NCBI GenBank assembly: GCA_018969455.1
Contig: JAGWYI010000002.1
Coordinates: 1-38,624, forward strand
Source: Bacteroidota bacterium
Lineage (GTDB): Bacteria; Bacteroidota; Bacteroidia; Chitinophagales; Saprospiraceae
Reading direction: 5' to 3'
DNA length: 38,624 nucleotides
Shown here: piece after piece, positions 23,492 to 32,896 of the stretch
How the letters are laid out: every line of letters starts with the position of its first letter
Numbering within the stretch: the stretch's first letter is position 1
Translations under genes and position numbers: made by a program
The notes under the pieces: generated by a model
What the model was told of the DNA's origin: nothing
Databases searched by the model: none
What the model saw: only the letters and a program-made list of their open reading frames with translations

Positions 23492-26400
23492 TTATCCGGC
23501 TTCAAACACCAGTGCTTCGTGTCCCAATTGTCGGAAATCGACGGGTGTTACGGCAGAGACGCCTTGTTCGGGCATGTAAACGCCGTAGATGGTATCCACG
23601 GCAGCCATGGTAGCCTTATTGTGGGTAACCACAATGAATTGGGAATCTGCGGAGAATTTGCGGATGATGTTATTGAATTTTTCGATGTTGGCATCATCCA
23701 GGGGTGCGTCTACTTCATCAAAGATGCAGAAAGGGGCAGGTTTGAGGAGGTAGAGGGCAAAAAGAAGGGCTGTTGCGGTGAGTGTTTTTTCTCCGCCCGA
23801 GAGTTGGGCGATGGTTTGGGGGCGTTTGCCTTTGGGTTTGGCAATGATGTTGATGTCCGATTCCAGCGGGGCATCGGGATTTACCAGCAGTAAGTCGGCC
23901 GAGTCGTCTTCGGTGAAGAGGGTTCGAAACACCTGGATAAAGTTGGCGCGCACTTGCTCGAACGATTCCAGGAAGCGTGCCGTTGCCGTGGATTCGATTT
24001 CCAGCATGGTTTGCATCAGGTTTTCTTTTGCAGCCATGATGTCGGCTTTTTGGCCGGCGATGGTGTCGTATCGTTCTTTAATTTCATTGTACGCTTCGAT
24101 GGCGAGCGGGTTGATTTCGCCGTATCCATCCAGTTTTCGTTTTAGGGCATTCACCTCTTTTTCCAGCACATCGCGATCGAATTTGGGATCGGGTTCCTGG
24201 TTAATGACGTCATTGACGCCCATGCCGAATTCGGCGCGCAGGCGTTCTCCAATGGCTGTAATTTCGAATTTAACGTCTTGAAATTTTTCTTTAACCCGGT
24301 TTACGAGCACCTGTAATTCTTGTTGGCGGCGGAAATTTTCCCGATTTTGGTTTTCGAGTTCGTGAATTTCGTTTCGGGCTTTAAAATACGACTGTTCTAC
24401 TTCACTTAAAGCAGCTTCCAGGGTTTTCTTTTCGGCATACCAAGCCGAGAGTTTGGCATTGATATCGCTTAGTTCGGTTCGGATACGTTCCAGTTCTTCG
24501 GCATTTTTGGTTTTGGCCTGGTCATTTTGATGCACCTGGGAACGCAATTCGGCGAGGCGTTTTTCGCGGAAGCTCAATTCCTGCTGCAGGGTGCTTACCT
24601 TGTTTTGTTGTCGAATAAACTCGATGTTTTGTTGATTGAAGGCTGCTCCAGCCTGGCTGAGTTGTTCGGCCACATCGCGGAAGCTACCATCGGCATTGCT
24701 CATCCGTTCTTTGAGCGCATCGAGTTCGGCCATTTTTTCTTTCAAAAATGCTTCAATTTGCGCATTTGAATGCTCCAATTCAGCGATTGTCCGGCCGGAT
24801 TCGGCATTTTTAAGGTCAAAATTTTGAACGAATGCGGCAATATTTTCCAGTCTGGCTTTAACAGCAGCCATTTCCTGGGCGATGCGGCTGGATGCATCGC
24901 GTTCACGCGCGAGTGTTTGCGACTGATCTCCATTTTTAAGTGCCTGAAGATGCGTGCGGAGGGTAGCCAGTTTGATGTTGTGATCGGAGTCGTTGCGTTC
25001 CAGTTTTTGGATATCGCTTTCCAGCATTTCCAGGTTTTTCTTTCGGCCTATTTTTTTACCTTCAAAAAGGCCCACAGAACCGCCCGACATGGAGAATTTT
25101 TTACGTACCAATCCACCAGTTTTTGACAGCAGGACCACATTTTCTACCGGTGTTTTGCTTGGAATCTGATTGTCTTCCACCACCATTACGTTTTCGAGCA
25201 GGAAATCTACCAGATGGCGGTAGCGTTGGTCACATTCGACCAAATCGGCAGCCCGGATGCCGTTGAAAAGTGCCAAAGGCACATTGTATCCTTCAAAGGC
25301 ATCGAGAAGGAAGAAATTGGCGCGTCCTTTTTGGCTGGTTCCCAGGAGTTGAATGGCTTTTACCGCCTCGTCGGCATTGGGTACTACATAATAGTTGAGG
25401 TATGGCTCGAGGTAGTTTTCAATGACCACGCGAAACTCTTCGCGCACGTACATGAGGTCAGACAAAAGCGGGCAATTTTTGGCCCAATCTTTTTGTTGGC
25501 TAAGGAATTTGATGCTTTCGGGAAAGCCCTCGAGGCTTTCGACCATGCTTTTTGTTAGTTTGAATTCATTGCGTTTGGCATCGAGTCCTCGTTGAATGGC
25601 CGAAATTTTCTTTTGAAGTTCATCGGCATTTCGTTCGGTTTCGGCAATGTCGTTTTTTCGTTTTTCTTCTGCCAGTTGGATGGCCTCAATTTTTTCCAAT
25701 TGAGCGATTTCCTCTGCGTGGAGGCCATCCATTTTAGCCTGGAGGAGTTTCATTTCTTCGCGGCGTTGGGCTACATCAGCCAGGGTTCGGTCAACATCGC
25801 GGCGCAGGTTTTCGATCTGACTGGCCTGCACGGCGCGTTTTTTTTCAAATTCGACGATTTCGCGTTCGAGTCCTTGTTGGGCTTTTACGAATTCATCGAT
25901 GTTTCCCTTCATCAAGTTATGGTCGGCGCGCACTTGTTCCAGGCCGGCTTTGGAAAGTTCTACAGCTTCTTCGAGTTCGGCTTCTAATCTTTTTTCATAA
26001 TTTACATCAGTTTGGTAGCCTTCTACTTCCAGTTCCAGTTGTCGGATCTGGTCGCCGGCACGCAATACCAGGTCCTCCAGTCGACGTGCATCCTGTTCTA
26101 CGAAACTGAGTTTTTGGCTCAGCATATTTTTTTCATTTTCCGTTCCGCGAATGCGTCCGGTGAGCCGATTTACGATTTGTTGTTGGTCGCTGAGGCTGCT
26201 TTCTTTATCGGTATGCAGTTTTCGTTTGTATTCGATGGATGCTTCAAGTTCCCGGCCTTTGATTTCGGCGAGGCGGTAGTTGTCTTCCTCGCGGGCAATT
26301 TGGCCTTCCAGTTCCTTGTAGTTTTTTTTGTGTCGGGCCAGGTTATGAACAGCCAGTTCAATTGAGCGCTGCTTGTATTCGTCTTTTAGTTCATAGAATT

Positions 26401-27040
26401 TTTGGGCTCGTTGAGCCTGCTTTTCGAGTTTTTTCAGTTGATCTTCAATTTCGAACAGCAAATCTTCCACCCGATCGAGATCGGCAGCGGTGGCTTCCAG
26501 TTTTTGTTGGGTTTCGTGTTTTCGCGCTTTATACTTGCTTACGCCGGCTGCTTGTTCAAACATCCGACGACGAGCCTGTTCGCGATCGCTCAACAGGTCT
26601 TCCACCATGCCCAAGGCGATAATGGCATAAGAGTCTGCGCCTATACCCGTATCCATAAACAGGGAAGTAATGTCTTTAAGGCGGCAGCTCACGCCATTGA
26701 GTCGGTACTCACTTTCGCCCGAGCGGTATAAAATGCGCGTAATTGACACCGTATTATACTCGATGGGCAGGATATTTTTGGTATTTTCAAAGGTAAGAGA
26801 CACCGAAGCCATTTGGGCTTCCTTTCTTTTTTTGGTCCCGTTGAAAATAACGCTCGCCATTTTATCCAGGCGCAGCGAACCGGTTTTTTGTTCGCCCAAC
26901 ACCCAGCGAACTGCGTCTACCACATTGGATTTACCCGAGCCATTGGGCCCTACCACACCTGTTACATCCGCATTGAAGTGGATGACCGTTTCGTTGGCAA
27001 AACTTTTAAATCCTTTTAATTCGAGTGTCTTCAGTCGCAT
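23492..27040 (-). CDS. smc: Chromosome segregation protein SMC
   Basis: SMC is the core ATPase of bacterial condensin; with ScpA and ScpB it compacts and segregates the chromosome. The 1182-residue protein has the full layout: an N-terminal ATPase half with Walker A GPNGSGKSN (31-39), long coiled coils at about 170-500 and 670-1010, and a hinge at about 505-660. The C-terminal half has the signature LSGGEKTLTA (from 1080) and Walker B FCIFDEVDAPLDDAN with the catalytic glutamate at 1109. The start at 27040 gives the canonical MRLKTLELKGFKSF. scpA and scpB are not in the window. It is followed by the PhoX-fusion gene after 110 bp with no clear terminator between. Confidence 0.97.
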   Translation of the reverse strand: MRLKTLELKGFKSFANETVIHFNADVTGVVGPNGSGKSNVVDAVRWVLGEQKTGSLRLDKMASVIFNGTKKRKEAQMASVSLTFENTKNILPIEYNTVSITRILYRSGESEYRLNGVSCRLKDITSLFMDTGIGADSYAIIALGMVEDLLSDREQARRRMFEQAAGVSKYKARKHETQQKLEATAADLDRVEDLLFEIEDQLKKLEKQAQRAQKFYELKDEYKQRSIELAVHNLARHKKNYKELEGQIAREEDNYRLAEIKGRELEASIEYKRKLHTDKESSLSDQQQIVNRLTGRIRGTENEKNMLSQKLSFVEQDARRLEDLVLRAGDQIRQLELEVEGYQTDVNYEKRLEAELEEAVELSKAGLEQVRADHNLMKGNIDEFVKAQQGLEREIVEFEKKRAVQASQIENLRRDVDRTLADVAQRREEMKLLQAKMDGLHAEEIAQLEKIEAIQLAEEKRKNDIAETERNADELQKKISAIQRGLDAKRNEFKLTKSMVESLEGFPESIKFLSQQKDWAKNCPLLSDLMYVREEFRVVIENYLEPYLNYYVVPNADEAVKAIQLLGTSQKGRANFFLLDAFEGYNVPLALFNGIRAADLVECDQRYRHLVDFLLENVMVVEDNQIPSKTPVENVVLLSKTGGLVRKKFSMSGGSVGLFEGKKIGRKKNLEMLESDIQKLERNDSDHNIKLATLRTHLQALKNGDQSQTLARERDASSRIAQEMAAVKARLENIAAFVQNFDLKNAESGRTIAELEHSNAQIEAFLKEKMAELDALKERMSNADGSFRDVAEQLSQAGAAFNQQNIEFIRQQNKVSTLQQELSFREKRLAELRSQVHQNDQAKTKNAEELERIRTELSDINAKLSAWYAEKKTLEAALSEVEQSYFKARNEIHELENQNRENFRRQQELQVLVNRVKEKFQDVKFEITAIGERLRAEFGMGVNDVINQEPDPKFDRDVLEKEVNALKRKLDGYGEINPLAIEAYNEIKERYDTIAGQKADIMAAKENLMQTMLEIESTATARFLESFEQVRANFIQVFRTLFTEDDSADLLLVNPDAPLESDINIIAKPKGKRPQTIAQLSGGEKTLTATALLFALYLLKPAPFCIFDEVDAPLDDANIEKFNNIIRKFSADSQFIVVTHNKATMAAVDTIYGVYMPEQGVSAVTPVDFRQLGHEALVFEAG

Positions 27041-27117
27041 TTTTCAACAACTTGATCGGTTGCAGGGGTATTTTTTTGAAAAAGAGGCGCGAAGATAGGT
27101 TTTTTAATAAAAAAAAA

Positions 27118-27144
27118 GCGCATAAGTTATCAACACTTATGCGC
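27118..27144 (-). terminator. Intrinsic terminator of the SprB-repeat adhesin gene
   Basis: GCGCATAAG (27118-27126) and CTTATGCGC (27136-27144) form a 9-bp stem. On the minus strand it is followed by a run of at least ten T. It starts 9 bp past the stop at 27153. Confidence 0.9.
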
Positions 27145-27152
27145 CCTGTTTT

Positions 27153-30100
27153 TTATCGGATCAAGGTCGAATTTCCGTGTAAAATTTCTGTTTGTCCATC
27201 CAGATAGATTGCTTCTACCACCCATACGTACACACCCGGATCGCAGGCTTTGCCCCGGAAAGCGCCGTCCCAGCCAAAGGCACCGTCATTGGTTGTAAAA
27301 TTATCTGCCTGGTACACCAATTCACCCCAACGATCGTATAGACGGAAATTTTTAATTTTCGCATTGTTTTGTCCGTGTACCACAAGTCGGTCATTTTCGC
27401 CATCGCTGTTGGGGGTGAAAGCCGTGGGGACGTAAATACGCCGTGGGCGCTCTACTGAAATTCGAATACGATCCGTTCCTTCACATCCATTCGCATCAAC
27501 AACTTGTATTTTAAACCAATGTTGTTGCATCAAATTTTGCACCTGTGGATCGGGGCAGGTAAAGCAGGAAAGCCAGGTCGTGTCGCTGAAATTCCAGGCA
27601 AATTGATAAGGCTCAATACCATGTAATACCAGGGCATTCAATTGCGTATCTTGGCCGATTTCGATGCTGAAATCGGGACCAAGTTCAACTTCTACCTGAT
27701 CGGGCTGCTGTACCCGGATGGTATCAAGCGTGGCAATACATCCATTTTTGTCTATGATTTGCGGCTGATACAATCCGGCTGCGATGCCAATTTGCACGGC
27801 GGCTCCAATAAACTTCTGATTTCCTGTTGAATACCGGTAAGGTGGTGTGCCGCCGGCGCCGGAAAAGCTCATTTTTCCGTCTCTTCCACCAAAACAAGAT
27901 GGGTCTTCTTTTTGCACCTGTCCATATACGGAAGTATCGGGTTGAGGAATCATTAAATTGCCTGCATACACGCAGCCATTCTTGTCGGTAACATTCAACC
28001 AAACGGGTCCGGCAGCTTGCAATTGAATGCTGTCGTTGCTTGAGCCTGTTGACCAGCTAAAAGTATACGGCGGAACGCCCCCTTTGGCTTTGGCACGCGC
28101 GCCACCATCGGAACCGCCAAAACATTTGACAGGAATTGCCGATAAGTCGGCACGAAGGGCATCAGGCTCCGAAATACTTACCGTGGCAGTTTTTGGACAG
28201 CCTTTTGCATCGGTCACGGTAACAAAATATATGCCCGCTTTCATCCGTAATCCGATGGAATCGTTGGGGGCAGGCACGCCAGCACTCCAAAAGTATTGGT
28301 AAGGTGCGGTTCCACCACGACCTACCGCGCGGGCGCTTCCGCTTGCATTCCCCTGACAATCAACATTTTGAACATCTAAAATTGACACCTCAACAGGTTC
28401 CGGATTTCCCAGTGTGACCGATGCGGAACTTGTACAGCCTTGAGCGTCGGTGAGGGTCACGGTGTATTGCCCGAGCGCACTCAATCCGGTCGCCACAGGC
28501 TTATTTTGGGGTGGTTGGGTGCTCCAGGCATAAGTAAACAATGCGGGATCGGCGGTATTTGCTCCATAGAAAATGGCACTCAGACGGGCTTTGCCATCAT
28601 TGCCATTGTAGCAATTTGGATTTTCGTAGGCGCCCACGGCAAACAATTGATCTTGTTGCGTTACAATGGTTTGGGCGCTTTGGGAACACAAATTGGCATC
28701 GGTAACCGTGAGGGTATACACGCCGGTTGGCAGCCCAACTGCCTGTTGGGTGGTTTGCGCAGTGCCGTTGATGTCCCATAGATAAGTGAATGGAGGCGTT
28801 CCGCCAAAAACGGCGCCCCGGGCTTTACCGTCGGCGGCATTAAAACAAATGGTGTCGGCAAACTCGGGCAATTGGAGCACCAGCTCGGCTGCTGGTTCGG
28901 TTACGGGTTCAATAATGGTTCGGGTGCACGCTTTTGCGTCGGTGATGGTTGCGCGGTAAACACCTGCAAACAGACCAGAAATTTGGGTATTTTGATCAGA
29001 AAACCCATTCGGGCCGGTCCATTGAATGGAATATCCGGGAGTTCCCCCGTAAAGATCGATCAAAATAGAGCCGCTTGCCTGGCCCTTACACCGTACATTT
29101 TGGGTTGCCACGTTGATGGTAATTGCCGGAGGCTGGCCAATGGTAGCGGTTGCCGATTGAGTACAATTGTTGGCATCGGTAAGGGTAAGCGTGTAAACAC
29201 CGGCAGTTTGATTGTTTAAATTTTGTGTCGTGGCCCCATTGCTCCATTTATAGGAATATGGCGAGAGTCCGCCGCTTGCGGTCACCGAAATTTTTCCGTT
29301 GGCATCGGCAAAACAGCTGGCATCACTTACAAGTGTTTGTATTTGAATGGCTTGCGGTTGGGCTAAGCTTGCGCTTTGAGCGAGCGTACAGCCTTTGGCA
29401 TCAGTGATGGTTACGGTGTAGGATCCGGCAGACAAATTGGCGGCGGTTGCGCCGGTTTGTTGACCGGCATCACTCCATTTATAGGTGTAAGGACTGGTTC
29501 CACCAGCCGCTTGTACCGTTAAACTTCCTGAATTGCCCTGATTACAATCTACATTTACAGGTGTAATGGTTGCAGAAATGGCGTTGGGCGCAGGAACAAG
29601 TACAGATTGAACTGCAGTGCAGCCATTGGCATCCTTAACTGTTACGGTGTAATTTTGTGCAGCCAAATTGATTGCAGTTGCCGTAAGTTGAGGGGGCGTT
29701 GTATTCCAGGAATAGGTAAAAGCGCCAGTACCGCCGCTCGCCAAAGCAGCAGCGCTCCCATTTTGATCACCCAGGCAGGCAACACCAATAGCATTGACGG
29801 TAACAGAAATAGCGGGCGCCTGGCCGACACTCACAAATGCAGTGGTTGCACAGCCGTTGGCATCGGAGAGGGTGATGGTATAATTGCCAGCGGGCAAATT
29901 GTTGTTGATTGGGCCGTTGACATTGTTACTCCAGGCAAAGCCATAGGGCGGAACACCGCCGGATCCGGAAGCGGAAGCGCTTCCGCCAGGTAAACCAAAG
30001 CAAGGCGCCAGCGAAGACAAAGCGCTTACAGAAAGACTTGTTGGCTGGGTAAGGGTTGCCGAGGCCGTTGTTGTACAATTGTTTACATCGGTAATGGTCA

Positions 30101-32615
30101 CCGTATAAGTTCCTGCTGTCAAATTGGAGGCAGAAATGCCGGTTTGAGTCGGGCTGGTACTCCAAGTGTAAGTGTATGCAGCAGTTCCTCCGTTTGGAAC
30201 GGCCGTTAATTTTCCGTTGTCACCACCGAAGCAACTTACCGCCTGGACTGGTGTGGCTGTACCGGTCAATTGTTGTATTTCACCCACATTTACCGGTATT
30301 ACATTGGAACATCCCGTTCCATCGGTAATGGTTACGGTGTAAGTGCCCTGAGAGAGGTTTTGAAACAAACCCGTACTGTTGGTTTGAGTTCCCAATAAAA
30401 ATGCATAAGGCGGGTTGACCCCATCGGGTGTAAGTTGAATGCGGCCGTTGCTTCCTCCAAAACAGGAAACATCGGTCACGCTGGTGCTGGAAGCGGGTTT
30501 CTGGCAGCACACACCTGTACCGATTTGTGCGGTACAGGTATAGGCCGGATTAAAGCCGCGTACCTGCAGGGTAACTGGCGCACTATTAGACAATCCGGAA
30601 ATGGTATGCATGAGATTACCGGAAGCAGGAATCCAGCCTGCGCCATTCACATTAACCTCATATCCTGTGGCATTTGCGACGCTATTCCAGGAGAAAGTGG
30701 CATTTCCAGATCCAAAACTGGCACAATCAACGGTTGGAGCCGCAATTTCGGGTAAAATATCTATGCGCACGCTGTCGCTCACCACACAACCATATGAATC
30801 GGTTGCATACAACTTGTAGTTGGTAGAAGTACTTGGATGCAAGGTCGTTACCGGACATGTTGGACAATTTACACCAACAATGGGCGTCCATTGATAATCT
30901 ACCTTGTAATTGGGCTCAAATGTGATGGTCCAGTCGAGCAAGTTTCCTACATTACCCAAACCATCGTCGCGCAATTGTAGCTGCCAAACTCCATTCGCCG
31001 GGTAATTGCCATCCCAAAGATCGCTCCATTCCCCTTCTGGCAAAAAGTCTCCCGTGAAAGGTGCTGCACTGGATGGGGCAACAGGGCCCGGGAAATTGAT
31101 CTTTTTGGTTGCACTAGGCTTGAAACAGGTATTTGTATAGTTGTCGCCGCTGCCGCCGTTGTCGGTCGATAGCTCCAGATACTGCCCGCCAGGGGAAATC
31201 AGGTACATGTCTATGTCATCATCCCAACTATGGGCAATGTTCAGGCAAACCGAGCGGATGGAATTGGCGGTAAGAATTGCCGGTGTAACACCCGAAACGG
31301 TAATGGGCGAAAATACTGGTCCGAACAAGAACGGGATTTGATAATCCTGAAAATTGCTAAAAGAGGGCGGCGGCGGGTAAACGATTGGCAAGGTACCGTT
31401 GACATTCAAGGCCGGTGCATTTTGACAAAGCGCTGTATCCGGGCGCAAAGACGGTGGAAGCAATGCATTGTCTTTTATAAAAACGACAATTGTATCGCGC
31501 GTACATATATCGCGCTGAAAATCAAAGGCGAATGACTCCAAAGGCTCCGAAATGTTGTCCTCAATCGCATTGATGGGAATGGATAATTCGGTTTGGCCGG
31601 CGGGAATAATCAAATTATTGGGGATATTGGGGAAATCAACTCCATTAATTGCGGTCCCAAAAAACGAACAATCGATCTTAAAATCGGTGGTTTGGGGGTT
31701 GGGTATTCGGAAAGTCACCGACGCAGCGGCACAGCCTTCCACAATTTTACCATCGGGGCTTGCTGTTACCAATTCGGCCCGTAAGGTTCCGGTACCGAAA
31801 CTCTTGGCCTCAAGAAAAACGCCTGAATCCCATGCGGAATCACCCACATCGGCAATTGCCAGGGTAATGGTGTATTGTTGGCAAGGAACCACCACGGCTT
31901 CTGCTGTAAATACTTTGGTAAAACCGTCATAAACAGGTTGCTTGTTGCTAGCCAAATTATCGTTGTAAAAAATGGCATTTAAAGGGTCACAACCTGGTAC
32001 TGAAGGGTTGGAAGGATGTAAATTATTGATGGCTACCGGAAGATTGGTTCCCGGAATTAGGGCGATGTTTTTGGGAGTAGCATAACCGGGCCCCTGTATA
32101 AAGAACCCGAAAATGTCGTTGTACTGGGTACATGCAAATTCCGGGTATTCTTCCGAAGCGAAAACATAGCGAAAACGAAGGGTATCCGAAACTGGTATAA
32201 AGGTAATTTTATACACTGCCACATCGTTCAAAGTTCCCGTAGTCACGGCCTTCAAGTTGGGATCGGTTGCAGTGCTGCCGTTGCCGTTGGATGCAAAAAT
32301 CATCCCGTCCTCTTCAGAACCGTAGTTGTTACCCTGGGTTTGAGCACGCCCTGAAGTCATGATAATGCCGCGATCAAGTCCGAGTACCTGTTTCCCTCCG
32401 GTAAAATAACCCACTGCCTCAGGTTTCCCGTTGAAAGTGATGTTGGTTACCTCTACCCCATTGCCCAATAAGATGTTGGAAATCAAATTTTGGGGCGTAA
32501 TAGGCGACACAGTGGCATCAGTGACTTGCATCTGAGCCAGTGCCAATTGGGTGAAAAACAAGAAAAAGATGCAGGGTAAAATTTGTTTTGGGGAATGGCA
32601 ATGTGTGTAGTTCAT
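27153..32615 (-). CDS. SprB-repeat surface adhesin with choice-of-anchor L and T9SS type B sorting domain
   Basis: This 1820-residue secreted protein has a signal peptide (1-28, ending LALAQ) and a choice-of-anchor L domain (about 30-275: FNGKPEAVGYFTGG, RGIIMTSG, FRYVFASEEYPEF, NDIFGFFIQGPG). A Calx-beta-like segment lies at about 280-385. A proprotein-convertase P-type domain follows (about 440-570: HSWDDDIDMYLISPGG, WQLQLRDDGLGNVG), then a fibronectin-like segment and twelve SprB-type repeats. The C-terminal gliding-motility-associated domain (T9SS type B sorting; FTPNSDGENDRL, YDRWGELVYQ, CDPGVYVWVVEA) ends the protein. SprB and relatives are surface adhesins moved along the cell by the gliding machinery. 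T9SS export and a role in attachment, gliding or aggregation are likely; no gliding motor genes are in the window. It is divergent from sppA. Confidence 0.9.
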   Translation of the reverse strand: MNYTHCHSPKQILPCIFFLFFTQLALAQMQVTDATVSPITPQNLISNILLGNGVEVTNITFNGKPEAVGYFTGGKQVLGLDRGIIMTSGRAQTQGNNYGSEEDGMIFASNGNGSTATDPNLKAVTTGTLNDVAVYKITFIPVSDTLRFRYVFASEEYPEFACTQYNDIFGFFIQGPGYATPKNIALIPGTNLPVAINNLHPSNPSVPGCDPLNAIFYNDNLASNKQPVYDGFTKVFTAEAVVVPCQQYTITLAIADVGDSAWDSGVFLEAKSFGTGTLRAELVTASPDGKIVEGCAAASVTFRIPNPQTTDFKIDCSFFGTAINGVDFPNIPNNLIIPAGQTELSIPINAIEDNISEPLESFAFDFQRDICTRDTIVVFIKDNALLPPSLRPDTALCQNAPALNVNGTLPIVYPPPPSFSNFQDYQIPFLFGPVFSPITVSGVTPAILTANSIRSVCLNIAHSWDDDIDMYLISPGGQYLELSTDNGGSGDNYTNTCFKPSATKKINFPGPVAPSSAAPFTGDFLPEGEWSDLWDGNYPANGVWQLQLRDDGLGNVGNLLDWTITFEPNYKVDYQWTPIVGVNCPTCPVTTLHPSTSTNYKLYATDSYGCVVSDSVRIDILPEIAAPTVDCASFGSGNATFSWNSVANATGYEVNVNGAGWIPASGNLMHTISGLSNSAPVTLQVRGFNPAYTCTAQIGTGVCCQKPASSTSVTDVSCFGGSNGRIQLTPDGVNPPYAFLLGTQTNSTGLFQNLSQGTYTVTITDGTGCSNVIPVNVGEIQQLTGTATPVQAVSCFGGDNGKLTAVPNGGTAAYTYTWSTSPTQTGISASNLTAGTYTVTITDVNNCTTTASATLTQPTSLSVSALSSLAPCFGLPGGSASASGSGGVPPYGFAWSNNVNGPINNNLPAGNYTITLSDANGCATTAFVSVGQAPAISVTVNAIGVACLGDQNGSAAALASGGTGAFTYSWNTTPPQLTATAINLAAQNYTVTVKDANGCTAVQSVLVPAPNAISATITPVNVDCNQGNSGSLTVQAAGGTSPYTYKWSDAGQQTGATAANLSAGSYTVTITDAKGCTLAQSASLAQPQAIQIQTLVSDASCFADANGKISVTASGGLSPYSYKWSNGATTQNLNNQTAGVYTLTLTDANNCTQSATATIGQPPAITINVATQNVRCKGQASGSILIDLYGGTPGYSIQWTGPNGFSDQNTQISGLFAGVYRATITDAKACTRTIIEPVTEPAAELVLQLPEFADTICFNAADGKARGAVFGGTPPFTYLWDINGTAQTTQQAVGLPTGVYTLTVTDANLCSQSAQTIVTQQDQLFAVGAYENPNCYNGNDGKARLSAIFYGANTADPALFTYAWSTQPPQNKPVATGLSALGQYTVTLTDAQGCTSSASVTLGNPEPVEVSILDVQNVDCQGNASGSARAVGRGGTAPYQYFWSAGVPAPNDSIGLRMKAGIYFVTVTDAKGCPKTATVSISEPDALRADLSAIPVKCFGGSDGGARAKAKGGVPPYTFSWSTGSSNDSIQLQAAGPVWLNVTDKNGCVYAGNLMIPQPDTSVYGQVQKEDPSCFGGRDGKMSFSGAGGTPPYRYSTGNQKFIGAAVQIGIAAGLYQPQIIDKNGCIATLDTIRVQQPDQVEVELGPDFSIEIGQDTQLNALVLHGIEPYQFAWNFSDTTWLSCFTCPDPQVQNLMQQHWFKIQVVDANGCEGTDRIRISVERPRRIYVPTAFTPNSDGENDRLVVHGQNNAKIKNFRLYDRWGELVYQADNFTTNDGAFGWDGAFRGKACDPGVYVWVVEAIYLDGQTEILHGNSTLIR
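27690..30475 (-). repeat. Twelve SprB-type coding repeats
   Basis: Twelve units of about 75-90 residues each begin with a Cys-containing motif (SCFGGSNG, SCFGGDNG, PCFGLPGG, ACLGDQNG, DCNQGNSG, SCFADANG, RCKGQASG, ICFNAADG, NCYNGNDG, DCQGNASG, KCFGGSDG, SCFGGRDG). Each passes through GG..PY.Y.WS and closes with G.YTVT.TDA.GC. A thirteenth, degenerate unit precedes the sorting domain. The copies are diverged, so this is an old array. Boundaries are approximate. Confidence 0.85.
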
Positions 32616-32896
32616 CCGGTATGAAAATTAAAAAAAGTGCTCAAGACCTTCTCTGAGATACAGGATTCCAACCGGGAGGATGGGAGCAGGATTACGGATT
32701 AAAGTTGTTTGTCAATTGAAAGCCTAAATGTAGGAGTTTCTTCCAATTCCAAATGTATTATTCCCCAGGAAAAACAATTCCATCTGTCAAATCCGGTCTT
32801 TTATCTAATTTTGAAATCCAACGCACCAACTTCTTGTTTGTTTTGCAGGAATTACCCCGAACCGAACCTGTCCATTTAAAATAATTTAAATTTAAT
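32616..32896. other. 281-bp divergent intergenic region
   Basis: This region separates the SprB-repeat adhesin gene (-) and sppA (+) and must hold both promoters. I found no exact TAnnTTTG box near either start, no strong hairpin and no small gene. Confidence 0.4.

Noticed and set aside
27690-30475. Direct repeats in this interval as a CRISPR-like or non-coding tandem array
   Set aside because: The periodicity of about 240 bases is in frame, diverged in DNA and conserved in protein, so these are SprB-type coding repeats.
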